DNA of 64,000 bases from Bacteroidales bacterium UBA6445. Lineage in GTDB: Bacteria; Bacteroidota; Bacteroidia; Bacteroidales; UBA932. The notes beneath the pieces are model-generated. The model was not told where the DNA came from and did no database searches. It saw only the letters and a program-made list of their open reading frames with translations. The position numbers were made by a program, and so were the translations under genes. Below are positions 26,254 to 34,912 of the stretch, one piece after another. Position 1 is the first letter of the stretch, and each line of letters starts with the position of its first letter. Where the stretch lies: the NCBI GenBank assembly GCA_002439585.1, contig DJOF01000008.1:332445-396444 (forward strand), read 5' to 3'.

Positions 26254-27141
26254 CTATAGGGTCTCGATGCCCTCTACTTCCACGATGGATCCTGCTATCC
26301 TCTTGACGAGTCCCTGAAGCACCTTGCCTGGACCGATCTCAAGGAAGTAGTCAGCTCCGTCTGCAAGCATGTTCTTGACCGATTGTGTCCATCTTACTGG
26401 AGAAGTCAGTTGGAGTAGGAGGTTGTCCTTTATGACGATGGGATCCTGTGTCGGCTGTCCTGTTACATTTTGGTAGATTGGGCAGATAGGGCTGTGTATC
26501 TCGGTAGCTTTGATGGCTTCAGCAAGCTCTACCCTTGCAGGCTCCATAAGAGGAGAGTGGAATGCTCCGCTCACCGCAAGCGGCAACGCTCTCTTGGCTC
26601 CTTCAGCCTTTGCCTTATCACAGGCCTCTGCGACAGAATCCTTCTCTCCTGAGATGACTACCTGACCATCGCAGTTGTAGTTTGCAGGTATGACTAGACC
26701 GCTGCATGACTTGCAGATAGCCTCGACTTGCTCGTTGGTAAGTCCTATAATCGCAGCCATCGATCCGGATACGGTCTCGCAGCATTTCTGCATAGCTTGG
26801 GCTCTTATCGCAACAAGCCTTAAAGCCTGCTCGAAGTCGATTGCATGAGCAGCGGCCAATGCGGAGAACTCTCCAAGAGAATGGCCTGCCACCATCGACG
26901 GATCCGCGTCAGGCATGCAGGCTGCAAGTATGGTTGAATGCAGGAAAATGGCCGGTTGTGTCACCTTAGTGGCTTTCAGCGCCTCGGGTGTACCGTCAAA
27001 CATTATATCCGTAATCCTGAATCCGAGTATTTCATTGGCCTTCTCGAACATGTCCTTGGCTTTGAGGCTCTTCTCATATACCTCTTTCGCCATACCTGGG
27101 AACTGAGAACCCTGACCTGGAAATACGTAAGCTTTCTTCAT
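26254..27141 (-). CDS. fabD: Malonyl-CoA:ACP transacylase
   Basis: 295 residues. N-terminal FPGQGSQFPGM, nucleophile Ser88 in GHSLGE, Arg in IRAQAMQ near 112-118, and catalytic His195 in GAFHSPLM. It loads malonyl groups onto acyl carrier protein for fatty-acid elongation. First gene of a two-gene unit with nifJ. A -7 box TACTTTTG lies at 27188-27181 on the minus strand. Confidence 0.95.
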   Translation of the reverse strand: MKKAYVFPGQGSQFPGMAKEVYEKSLKAKDMFEKANEILGFRITDIMFDGTPEALKATKVTQPAIFLHSTILAACMPDADPSMVAGHSLGEFSALAAAHAIDFEQALRLVAIRAQAMQKCCETVSGSMAAIIGLTNEQVEAICKSCSGLVIPANYNCDGQVVISGEKDSVAEACDKAKAEGAKRALPLAVSGAFHSPLMEPARVELAEAIKATEIHSPICPIYQNVTGQPTQDPIVIKDNLLLQLTSPVRWTQSVKNMLADGADYFLEIGPGKVLQGLVKRIAGSIVEVEGIETL

Positions 27142-27291
27142 CTCTTATTTTATCTGTATAAAATTATAACTTGTCAGCAACAAAAGTAGGATATAAAAGG
27201 CAAATATCATACCCTACTTTGAGTATGTATAAAATACCACTCGTAACATGGCAAAATTAAACAAATTCCATGTAAAACACGAAAAATTTGT

Positions 27292-27299
27292 TAACTTTG
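27292..27299 (+). promoter_or_regulatory. Probable -7 box of tRNA-Arg(CCG)
   Basis: TAACTTTG ends 14 bases before the tRNA 5' end. A matching -33 TTTG is not seen at 19-21 bases. Confidence 0.5.
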
Positions 27300-27313
27300 T
27301 AGGTACACAAAAT

Positions 27314-27385
27314 GCCTCCATAGTCTAATGGATAGGATTTCAGATTCCGGTTCTGACGGTTTGGGTTCGAATCCCGATGGGGGTA
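27314..27385 (+). tRNA. tRNA-Arg (anticodon CCG)
   Basis: 72-base cloverleaf. Acceptor arms GCCTCCA and TGGGGGT, T-arm GGGTTCGAATCCC, anticodon stem TCAGA/TCTGA with loop TTCCGGT, anticodon CCG. Downstream is the stub of a tyrosine recombinase, as expected of a former integration site. Confidence 0.93.
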
Positions 27386-27445
27386 CTGAGAGGAAATTCC
27401 TCATAATATTGAAATTCAGAGATTTATACTGAATATCAATGAGTT

Positions 27446-27493
27446 AAGGCACTTAAAATCATAATTAAATTTATGGTCTTAAGTGCCTTTTTT
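27446..27493 (+). terminator. Terminator downstream of tRNA-Arg(CCG)
   Basis: Perfect 11-bp stem AAGGCACTTAA / TTAAGTGCCTT (27446-27456 and 27479-27489), loop of 22 bases, then T residues. Confidence 0.75.
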
Positions 27494-27537
27494 CATTATT
27501 TCTCTGAAAAACCGTCCCCTTTTTATACCTTTGTGGC

Positions 27538-27648
27538 ATGAGAGCGAGCATAAATTTTTATCTGAAGAACCCGAACGCGGAAACTTCGCCCGTAATACTC
27601 GTAATAAGAGCTGGCGAGTCAACCCCAAACAGGGATGACGACGTATAA
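27538..27648 (+). pseudogene. N-terminal stub of a Bacteroidetes tyrosine recombinase
   Basis: 36 residues from an ATG, MRASINFYLKNPNAETSPV and on to ILVIRAGEST, then TPNRDDDV and a TAA. The segment matches the Arm DNA-binding start of Bacteroidales phage/ICE integrases. The catalytic domain is missing entirely. A -7 box TACCTTTG (27526-27533) is still present. It lies 152 bases after tRNA-Arg(CCG), the place where an integrase of an integrated element is normally found. I infer that an integrative element was once here and has been deleted. Confidence 0.6.
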
Positions 27649-27727
27649 GTTTGCTAACACTCATTAGGTGTGAATTCTCTGACACTACTTGATTTGGCAT
27701 ATCAATAACTCTAGAATTATAATTTTC

Positions 27728-30196
27728 ATGAATTCAAAATCTATAATTAGCGCCCTTTGTGTCGCTCTTGCATCTGCAATCAATCCGGCAATAGGGAAGC
27801 AGACCTCCAACAGAATCACGCCTCCAGCGTACCCGCTAGTGACAATCGATCCTTACACCAGCATCTGGTCAAACACGGACAACCTCTATGAAGGTGCCAC
27901 AATCCACTGGACGGGAAGGGAATTCCCTCTGGTCGGCGCAGTCAAAGTGGATGGCGTAAGCTATCGTTTCATGGGAGTCGAGGATGAGGATCTTACAAGC
28001 ATTGTCAACACTGCTGATAATGGCAAGTGGGATTGTACCTACACTATGCAAAGGCCGGCTGATGATTGGATGAACCCTACTTTCGATGACTCTTCATGGA
28101 AGAAAGGACAAGGATGTTTCGGGACAGGAAATGAAAAGTCAGCCGGTACTTTCTGGCAAGGAGGAAATGTCTGGGTAAGAAGAACGGTGGATGTTCCGGA
28201 AATAGGCAAGGATGAGACTTTATATCTTATATTTAGTAACGATGACAACGCCACGTTCTACATCAATGGAGTTAAGGTGTTCTCCGCCAACAGAGTGACT
28301 CGCAACGTCTATGTGGAATTAGATGCAGCGGCCACAGCTGCTCTAAAGCCCGGTAAAAACGTGATCTCCGCCACTTGTGAGGACGTCGGTGGGTTGTCGC
28401 TCTTAGACTTCGGACTTGCCATTAAAAAGTGTGTAGATAAGTTTGATACTGCTAGGCAGATCTCCGCTGATGTTCAGGCCACACAGACCCACTACAACTT
28501 CGTCTGCGGCCCTATAGACTTACAGGTGACATTCACCGCTCCACTTCTGCTGAATGACCTCGAACTTCTGAGTCGTCCGGTCAACTACATTTCCTACAAG
28601 GCGTCTTCCAATGACGGAAAGAAGCATGATGTGTCAATCTATTTCGAGTCATCACCACTCATTGCTCTCGATTCCCCGTTCCAGGACAGCGAGAGCGAGG
28701 TTGTCAATAGTGGTGACATGGTCTATGTGAAATCTGGAAGCGTAAGTCAGGAAATTCTTCAGAAGAAAGGTGATGACAGGCGCATAGATTGGGGCTATTT
28801 CTATATGGCCGGGAATAACAATTCCACCGTGGCCGGTGTGGGCAGGCCCTCTGCTCTCAGAAACTGCTTCGTCCAAGGTGGCGATGTCAATGCTGTCGGG
28901 TCAAAAGGAGCGAACGATTCAGCACGCATGGCGCTTGTCCAGGACCTCGGAAAGGTCAAGAAAGCGGATGGATATGTCCTCATCGGCTATGATGATATCT
29001 ATTCCATCCAGTACTTTCACCAGAATCTCCGTCCTTATTGGAACAAGAAAGGAGACAAGAGCATATTCGATGCCTTCAACTCAGCCGCCAAGGAATATTC
29101 CACTTTGATTAAGAGGTGCGACAATTTCGACAGAAAACTAATGCTTGACGCGGAGAAATCCGGAGGAAGGGAATATGCCGAACTCTGCGCCCTCGCCTAT
29201 CGCCAGGCTATTCACGCTCATAAGTTGGTTGAGGCGCCTAACGGTGATATTCTTTGGCTCTCCAAAGAGAACAATAGCAACGGCTCCATCGGCACTGTTG
29301 ACGTCTCATATCCATCCGCCCCGTTATTCCTTCTGTATAATCCCAAACTCACCGAGAGCCTCATAAACCACATCTTTTATTATGCCGAAAGTGGCAGATG
29401 GACAAAACCATTCCCTGCTCATGACGTGGGTACTTACCCTATCGCCAACGGGGAGACCTACATCGGAGAAATGCCTGTGGAGGAATCCGGGAACATGCTC
29501 ATCCTCACCGCTGCGGTGTGCCACTACGAAAAGGATGTCTCCTACGCAGCAAAGCACTGGGACTTGCTTACCAAATGGACAGAATACCTTGTAAAATTTG
29601 GGCTTGATCCAAATAATCAACTCTGTACAGATGACTTTGCCGGTCATTCCGCCCACAACGCCAATCTCTCCATCAAGGGTATCCTCGGCATCGCATCCTA
29701 CGGCTATCTGGCAGAGATGCTTGGCAAGGAGGATATTGCTGAAAAGTACACAAATATAGCAAGGTCATTCGCCAAGAAATGGATGGAAATGGCTGATGAC
29801 GGGGATCATTACCGCCTGACATTCGACAAGCCTGGGACATGGAGTCAGAAGTACAATCTGGTATGGGATAAGCTTCTCGGACTGGAAATCTTCCCGAAAG
29901 AAGTAACCGAAAAGGAACTTGCCTACTATCATAAGGTGCAGAACACATGGGGACTCCCTCTCGATTCAAGAGCAACCTACACCAAGACGGATTGGATCAT
30001 GTGGACAGCTACATTGTCGGACAATATGGAGGAATTCCAGTCATTTGTGACACCGGTGTGGAAATTTATGGATGAAACCGAGGATAGGGTGCCTATGTCA
30101 GACTGGGTGTTCACGGACAAGCTTGAGCACAAAGGCTTCAAAGCACGTTCCGTTGTAGGAGGGTACTTCATAAAGATGCTTGAGAGTCTGAAATGA
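27728..30196 (+). CDS. Secreted DUF4965/DUF5127-DUF1793 (glutaminase-like) protein
   Basis: 822 residues from the ATG at 27728, which opens a signal peptide (IISALCVALASAINPAIG). N-terminal PAYPLVTIDPYTSIWS is typical of DUF4965-family proteins. A galactose-binding-like insert covers about 90-215 (WMNPTFDDSSWKKGQGCFG, VWVRRTVDVP, ATFYINGVKVF). The central and C-terminal parts carry YRQAIHAHKLV, STVDVSYPSAPLFLLYNP-type (here GTVDVSYPSAPL), FPAHDVGTYPIANG and EESGNMLILTAA, the signatures of the (alpha/alpha)6 glutaminase-A-like fold. The family is often called glutaminase but is found with glycan-degrading genes; here a GH43 follows 160 bases on. I think a glycan-acting role likelier than glutaminase. 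Confidence 0.75.
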   Translation: MNSKSIISALCVALASAINPAIGKQTSNRITPPAYPLVTIDPYTSIWSNTDNLYEGATIHWTGREFPLVGAVKVDGVSYRFMGVEDEDLTSIVNTADNGKWDCTYTMQRPADDWMNPTFDDSSWKKGQGCFGTGNEKSAGTFWQGGNVWVRRTVDVPEIGKDETLYLIFSNDDNATFYINGVKVFSANRVTRNVYVELDAAATAALKPGKNVISATCEDVGGLSLLDFGLAIKKCVDKFDTARQISADVQATQTHYNFVCGPIDLQVTFTAPLLLNDLELLSRPVNYISYKASSNDGKKHDVSIYFESSPLIALDSPFQDSESEVVNSGDMVYVKSGSVSQEILQKKGDDRRIDWGYFYMAGNNNSTVAGVGRPSALRNCFVQGGDVNAVGSKGANDSARMALVQDLGKVKKADGYVLIGYDDIYSIQYFHQNLRPYWNKKGDKSIFDAFNSAAKEYSTLIKRCDNFDRKLMLDAEKSGGREYAELCALAYRQAIHAHKLVEAPNGDILWLSKENNSNGSIGTVDVSYPSAPLFLLYNPKLTESLINHIFYYAESGRWTKPFPAHDVGTYPIANGETYIGEMPVEESGNMLILTAAVCHYEKDVSYAAKHWDLLTKWTEYLVKFGLDPNNQLCTDDFAGHSAHNANLSIKGILGIASYGYLAEMLGKEDIAEKYTNIARSFAKKWMEMADDGDHYRLTFDKPGTWSQKYNLVWDKLLGLEIFPKEVTEKELAYYHKVQNTWGLPLDSRATYTKTDWIMWTATLSDNMEEFQSFVTPVWKFMDETEDRVPMSDWVFTDKLEHKGFKARSVVGGYFIKMLESLK

Positions 30197-30356
30197 TGTC
30201 AATCAAGATAATAATATCTGAACTAAGATCGCTGTGAGAGGCATAACATTGCACTGGAGCTTCCTTGTGGAGTCTTGATATGGTGAGAGAGTACGAGTTG
30301 TGGACAAAGCGCCGTATTGTCGAACCTTATCCGAGGAAAATAAGATATAACCGTAT

Positions 30357-31382
30357 ATGAAGAAAACACATTTGTTGTTACTTGTAATGTCTGCACTGGC
30401 CGTAAGTTGCGGTCAGTACAGACATTTTGCCAATCCGGTGATAGGACAGGATTGGCCTGATCCTACCGCTATTTATAATCCGGATGACGGGTATTACTAC
30501 ACCATTGCCACAGGAGTCAATAGGACTTTTTTGCGCAGCCTTGACCTTTGCGAATGGGACAATACTGCAATCCATCCTTTCGATGACAAGACGGTAGAAG
30601 CACTGATAGAACTCGGGCCGGATGTCTGGGCACCACAATTCGCTGAGATTGACGGCAAATACCTCATCTATGTCACCGCCAGAAGCAGTGCCGAAGATTC
30701 TAGGATAGTGGTCTTGTCTTCTCCTACGGTCACAGGACCTTACAAGCTCGAAAACGTAATCACCGACTCAAAGACAACAGGCATAAAGGACACGATTGAT
30801 CCTTTCGTATTCGTGGACGACGAGACAGGCAAAGTATGGATGACGTTCGGCAGTATTGGCGGTATTCATCTAGTGGAACTCTCCAAGGACGGGCTCTCCT
30901 TGGCCGAAGGTGCTGTATATAAGCACATCGCAGGTCAAGATATTGACAAGGACAACATCCGCCTTACTGTCTTCGAGGGTAGCTATGTCTATAAAAGAGA
31001 CGGTTGGTGGTATCTTTTCGCTAGTGCAGGACGCTACAATGACTATTCTTACGCAATTGTTGTCGGAAGAAGCCGAAACGTAGAAGGGCCTTTCCTCACG
31101 AAGGATGGCAAGAATATGTCCGACGGTTTTGGGACAGCGATTCTGACATCCAGCCCTTACGACCGATTTTATGGCCCCGGACACAACGGAGAGATATTCA
31201 CAGACAAGAATGGTGACACGTTCATCATCTACCACGTGCACGTTGGCGACTATTCTACCGAGCGCACTATGAAAAGCCATAATGTGAGGTTTACCAATCT
31301 TCAGAGAATCTATTGGGACAAGGATGGATGGCCGTACTTCGACCGCGACGAGATCTCCGGAGGAAAGATAAGAATCAAATAA
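30357..31382 (+). CDS. Glycoside hydrolase family 43 lipoprotein
   Basis: 341 residues, a single five-bladed beta-propeller. Lipoprotein signal with lipobox AVSC (Cys18). Catalytic candidates are Asp35 in DWPDPTAIY (base), the Asp of IDPFVFVDDE (pKa modulator), and the Glu of FEGSYVYKRDGWWYLF (acid). GH43 enzymes usually release L-arabinofuranose or D-xylose from plant polysaccharides, or act on galactans. Surface or periplasmic. Its neighbour upstream is another secreted sugar-associated protein; there is no SusC/D pair within this part of the window. Confidence 0.85.
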   Translation: MKKTHLLLLVMSALAVSCGQYRHFANPVIGQDWPDPTAIYNPDDGYYYTIATGVNRTFLRSLDLCEWDNTAIHPFDDKTVEALIELGPDVWAPQFAEIDGKYLIYVTARSSAEDSRIVVLSSPTVTGPYKLENVITDSKTTGIKDTIDPFVFVDDETGKVWMTFGSIGGIHLVELSKDGLSLAEGAVYKHIAGQDIDKDNIRLTVFEGSYVYKRDGWWYLFASAGRYNDYSYAIVVGRSRNVEGPFLTKDGKNMSDGFGTAILTSSPYDRFYGPGHNGEIFTDKNGDTFIIYHVHVGDYSTERTMKSHNVRFTNLQRIYWDKDGWPYFDRDEISGGKIRIK

Positions 31383-31405
31383 TATTCCGGCGAGGCTTCA
31401 ATACG

Positions 31406-31438
31406 AAAAAAGCAGATACATCTCTGTAACTGCTTTTT
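31406..31438. terminator. Bidirectional terminator between GH43 and tRNA-Val
   Basis: Stem AAAAGCAG / CTGCTTTT (31408-31415 and 31430-31437) with a 14-base loop. T-runs occur on both sides when read on either strand. A near-identical stem follows the second tRNA-Val copy (51688-51723). Confidence 0.7.
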
Positions 31439-31442
31439 AAAG

Positions 31443-31517
31443 TGGGAGCAGAGGGAGTCGAACCCCCGACCCTCTGCTTGTAAGGCAGACGCTCTGAACC
31501 AACTGAGCTATGCTCCC
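31443..31517 (-). tRNA. tRNA-Val (anticodon TAC), copy 1
   Basis: 75-base cloverleaf on the minus strand: acceptor GGGAGCA / TGCTCCC, anticodon stem TCTGC/GCAGA with loop CTTACAA giving TAC, T-arm GGGGGTTCGACTCCC. Identical in sequence to the copy at 51727-51801. Confidence 0.95.
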
Positions 31518-31528
31518 GAACAGGACTG

Positions 31529-31559
31529 CAAATATAAGTCTATTTCCCAGACTAGCAAA
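31529..31559 (-). promoter_or_regulatory. Promoter of tRNA-Val copy 1
   Basis: On the minus strand TTTG (31559-31556), 19 bases, TATATTTG (31536-31529), 11 bases before the tRNA. Confidence 0.75.
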
Positions 31560-31604
31560 ATTAAATGCATTTTTTGCGATAATTTTAGTTGCAATTTTTG
31601 CTGA

Positions 31605-31709
31605 TTGTCGTTTGTCGTTTGTCGATTGTCGTTTGCTGATTGTCGTTTGTCGTTTGTCGATTGTCGATTGTCGATTGTCGTTTGTCGATTGTCGATTGTC
31701 GATTGTTGT
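31605..31709. repeat. 7-bp tandem repeat (TTGTCGW)
   Basis: Fifteen contiguous 7-base units, mainly TTGTCGT and TTGTCGA, with one TTGCTGA and a final TTGTTGT. It lies between tRNA-Val and the last glycosyltransferase gene. The open frames crossing it in both strands are by-products of the repeat. Nothing else is seen in this 300-base gap. Confidence 0.9.
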
Positions 31710-31815
31710 TTTTGTCGTACGCGGCTCTTCTGTCTCTTAGCCCTGCTTCTGAGTCTTCGTTTTGACTTATCAGCAACCCGGACGTTCGGCTATTTGTGTA
31801 TATTAGACAAGTAAT

Positions 31816-32736
31816 CTACCTCCTACTGTGGCAGTTAGTACTACGAGGGAAGGAGATGTTAGGAAGGCATTTCCATAGCACTGTGAGACAATGACGGAAA
31901 TGAGCGGCCGACATTTTGGGATGGAGTAGGAACTCTCTGACAATAGGCCATTTGTCCTTGTATCCAGCCTTGATCATCCGCCTGACAAAGATGTTGAAAT
32001 TCTTCTCGTCAAGTCGCTCTATTTCCCTTTTGTCTATCTTGACGTCCTCAGTAACAAAAGGAAGAAGCTCTTTCCATACTGTCTTGTGCATCTTGATGGT
32101 ATCCCTGTACCAGGCCGAATTCATAGTTCCACCTGAATAATGCTCCACCATGACAAGTGGGGTGCAGCAAACGTAGTTCCTGTATTTTCTCTCGGCTGCA
32201 ATCCTTAGGGAGAAGTCGATGTCATAGCAGTGAAATCCTTTGAGATTTACATCATCGAAGCGGTATTCCTGCCATACGTCCCGCCTGACAAACATTGCAA
32301 GCCCGTCCAATACACATACCTCATCGAAATCCTTGTCAGCAGGTACGTTTGCACTCTCCAATATAAGAGAGTTGCCACGTAACTGATACAGAAGGGTACA
32401 CGTATATTCGTAGATCTGATACCAGCCGGAATAGCTTCTTAGCTTTATCTTGCTCCCTGCAAAACCGATCACTCCGCAGTCCGGCTCTGCGAGCTTCTTC
32501 TCTATAATATTTCCCCAACCGGCAGTATGGAAAATAACGTCCTCGTGAATGAAAAGCAGGTATGGAAACTTTGCTTTGCCTGCACCGCGGTTGTAGACCT
32601 CAGTGATTGACCCGTGCAACTCATTATTGTCGATCGCGATGATCTCATATTCGCATCGTCCGACTGTTGCGGAGATATTTTCTTTTATTCTTGCAAGCCT
32701 CTCGGCCGATATGGAGCAAATGACAATTGACAGCAT
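31816..32736 (-). CDS. Glycosyltransferase, GT2-like
   Basis: 306 residues. The N-terminal VICSISAERLARIKENISA and ..IIAIDNNELHGSITEVYNRG are followed by the metal-binding-like HEDVIF near 78-83 in YLLFIHEDV, and a catalytic-type GGTMNSAWYRDTIKMH segment. GT-A fold, nucleotide-sugar dependent, no membrane segment. Last gene of a four-gene minus-strand operon with two further GT2 enzymes and a WbsX protein, so it probably adds a sugar to a surface polysaccharide or O-antigen. Acceptor and sugar unknown. Confidence 0.75.
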   Translation of the reverse strand: MLSIVICSISAERLARIKENISATVGRCEYEIIAIDNNELHGSITEVYNRGAGKAKFPYLLFIHEDVIFHTAGWGNIIEKKLAEPDCGVIGFAGSKIKLRSYSGWYQIYEYTCTLLYQLRGNSLILESANVPADKDFDEVCVLDGLAMFVRRDVWQEYRFDDVNLKGFHCYDIDFSLRIAAERKYRNYVCCTPLVMVEHYSGGTMNSAWYRDTIKMHKTVWKELLPFVTEDVKIDKREIERLDEKNFNIFVRRMIKAGYKDKWPIVREFLLHPKMSAAHFRHCLTVLWKCLPNISFPRSTNCHSRR

Positions 32737-32788
32737 GTACTTCTCTATTTGTCCTTAATAAATGTCATTTACTGGTATTCATTGCATT

Positions 32789-33793
32789 CTAAACGCATCT
32801 TTCTGCGCGCATCCTGTCCATATTTGGAAAAATCTTGGAAAGAGTCTTGTTGACTCTCCATACGTGATATGCAAGCCTTGGATGGCGGCATTTGCCTGAC
32901 AGCAGGGTCATCAGCCGGTCGCGAGTTGCAGTATTTATCTTCCTGTTCCTGAAGAGTTTGTAATAATGTCCGTGGCAGATGACCTTGTCCAGGCACGGAA
33001 CTCCAACAGTGTCTTCAAGCTCAGATGTGAGCCCAAAGCTTTCCCTCATGCATGCCTCGAAAGCTGTATCAGAGAGCAAGGAATTAACAGTCACACTGTC
33101 CGAATGTTTCCTGAAGCGATTGAGCTTGCGGTAGATCTCGATCACGTCGCCCTGCTGCGCGATTCTTGTCCAGAAACGCCAATCTCCGCAATATCTTGAC
33201 GCTGCCCATTCTGTGTCGGAGACCTTCAGATATGCTGACCTGCGGAAAAGCACACCGCTTGCATTATAGACATAGTTGTACCAGTATAGGTTTCTCCGGA
33301 CATAGTCATTGCTATGGAATACTTTGTATCCGTCAGGGTTGGATTTCTGCCTTGCTGTCCATGAATCCATGTCCGCGTCGGTCTCTTTCCCGTTTTTGTC
33401 GATTATGACAGAGCCGGTAAATGCCATGGACGCGGACGGATATTTCTCTAAAAGTTCAAGAGTGGATTCTATGAATTTACTGTCGGCAAGGTCGTCTGCC
33501 TCAGCGATCCAGATGTATTCTCCTTTGGCCATATCCAGCCCCTTCTTCCATTGTCTGAAGGGACTTCCTGAATTCTTCTCATTCCTTATGATCTCCCTGA
33601 TTCTCAGGTCAGCGGAGCGGCATTCTTCCATTACGGAGACGCTGTTGTCGGAGGAAGCGTCATCCAATAGGATAATCTCCATGTTCTGGTATGTCTGCTC
33701 CAGCACTGAGGAGAGCCTTTCGTGGAGATACTTGGCGTAATTGTAATTCGGGATTATTACGCTTACAAGTGGTGAGTCTTGCAAATTATTCAT
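32789..33793 (-). CDS. Glycosyltransferase family 2
   Basis: 334 residues. Classic GT2 start VSVIIPNYNYAKYLHERLSSV, then QTYQNMEIILLDDASSDNS (about 34-52) and the DXD region WIAEADDLADSKF (about 95-107). C-terminal helices include KTLSKIFPNM. Cytoplasmic or membrane-associated. 14 bases after the WbsX gene in the operon. Acceptor unknown. Confidence 0.85.
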   Translation of the reverse strand: MNNLQDSPLVSVIIPNYNYAKYLHERLSSVLEQTYQNMEIILLDDASSDNSVSVMEECRSADLRIREIIRNEKNSGSPFRQWKKGLDMAKGEYIWIAEADDLADSKFIESTLELLEKYPSASMAFTGSVIIDKNGKETDADMDSWTARQKSNPDGYKVFHSNDYVRRNLYWYNYVYNASGVLFRRSAYLKVSDTEWAASRYCGDWRFWTRIAQQGDVIEIYRKLNRFRKHSDSVTVNSLLSDTAFEACMRESFGLTSELEDTVGVPCLDKVICHGHYYKLFRNRKINTATRDRLMTLLSGKCRHPRLAYHVWRVNKTLSKIFPNMDRMRAERCV

Positions 33794-33807
33794 ACATTTC
33801 GGATGTG

Positions 33808-34908
33808 CTACGGGGCCATTACAGTCTTCTCTTCTTTCTTCAGGCAGTCCCGAAGCACCTCAAGGTAGCCCCTTCCGTACTGCAGGTCCGGCTCAAGATA
33901 GTTGCCTTCGCCCCATTCATTCCAAGATTTAATGAAAGCTATGCGATGTTCGGGAGCTTTGTCCTTTATGGTACAGAGCACTTTCTGAAGATGGATTCTG
34001 AATTTCTCCGGAGTAGAGTTCTGCAGCACGAGGGCATTTCTACCGCTACGTGGGGAATGATCCCAATTGGGGATAATGGTGGGGAATACATTTTCATCTG
34101 CGCATAGCCGACTTAGGAAAGTGGCGGAAGCTCTTCCGTAGTCCACAATATACGGAACCTTGAAGAGGTTGTGGCGCATGGTTGCAATCATGTAGTGGTA
34201 AGGCTTCTCGAACTTGTATCTGAAGAGCCCGACTTCGTTGAATGCATCAAATCCCATGGCTTTCAGTTCATTCATATCTGAACTGAGGAAATACGTATGT
34301 GCTATGAAATATATGCCTGGCAGTCCGTTTTCTGCCGCAAGCTTTCTCCAAACCCTCATCATGTGGTTTATCTGCTCTCGGTTGTCAAACGGCTGGTATA
34401 TCATGAACAGGGGCTTCCCGTCAACCTTTATGTATCTTGGGTCTCGGAATGCTTTCAGCACGAGATTGAAATGGGCTTTGTAGTCTTCTTCTCCGGGATA
34501 TTCCTGAGTTATGAGCACATCTTTGCCTTTCACGCCATGATAGAAGCCTCGCCAAGATTCGTTGGCCCATGCTAGGCAGAAAGGAAAATCGGGCTTTCCG
34601 GACTCGAGCACTTCGTCAAAAGGCCTTTCAAGCAGCCTCTTCCCGTTGCCGAACCAGTAATGCCAGTAGCAGAATCCTTCTATGCCGTATTGTCTTGCCA
34701 TCTCAGCCTGAGCCTCTCTTGTCTCAGGTACTCGTAGGTCATAAAAGCCGAGATCAGCTGGCAAATGCGGCTGGAAATGTCCGTGGAACAAGGGCTTGGC
34801 TTTCGCTGTATTGGTCCATTCGGTAAAGCCTGGGCTCCACCATCGGTCATTTTCTGGTATCGGGTGGAACTGTGGCAAATAAAAAGCTATGACTCTCGCA
34901 TTGCTCAT
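33808..34908 (-). CDS. WbsX-like glycosyltransferase (GH99-like fold)
   Basis: 366 residues, without signal peptide. Family signatures are YLPQFHPIPENDRWWSPGFTE near 9-29, HLPADLGFYDLR, ARQYGIEGFCYWHYWF, FCLAWANESW, and SWNEWGEGNYLEPD near the C-terminus. WbsX-type proteins occur in O-antigen and capsule clusters with GT2 genes, as here, and are thought to act on saccharides with a (beta/alpha)8 fold related to GH99. Enzymatic activity is not proven. Third position in the operon, 4 bases after the first GT2 gene. Confidence 0.8.
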   Translation of the reverse strand: MSNARVIAFYLPQFHPIPENDRWWSPGFTEWTNTAKAKPLFHGHFQPHLPADLGFYDLRVPETREAQAEMARQYGIEGFCYWHYWFGNGKRLLERPFDEVLESGKPDFPFCLAWANESWRGFYHGVKGKDVLITQEYPGEEDYKAHFNLVLKAFRDPRYIKVDGKPLFMIYQPFDNREQINHMMRVWRKLAAENGLPGIYFIAHTYFLSSDMNELKAMGFDAFNEVGLFRYKFEKPYHYMIATMRHNLFKVPYIVDYGRASATFLSRLCADENVFPTIIPNWDHSPRSGRNALVLQNSTPEKFRIHLQKVLCTIKDKAPEHRIAFIKSWNEWGEGNYLEPDLQYGRGYLEVLRDCLKKEEKTVMAP

Positions 34909-34912
34909 CTGA

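Noticed and set aside
31605..31709. CRISPR-like array
   Set aside because: Units of 7 bases are contiguous with no spacers; it is a simple tandem repeat, and no cas genes are present.
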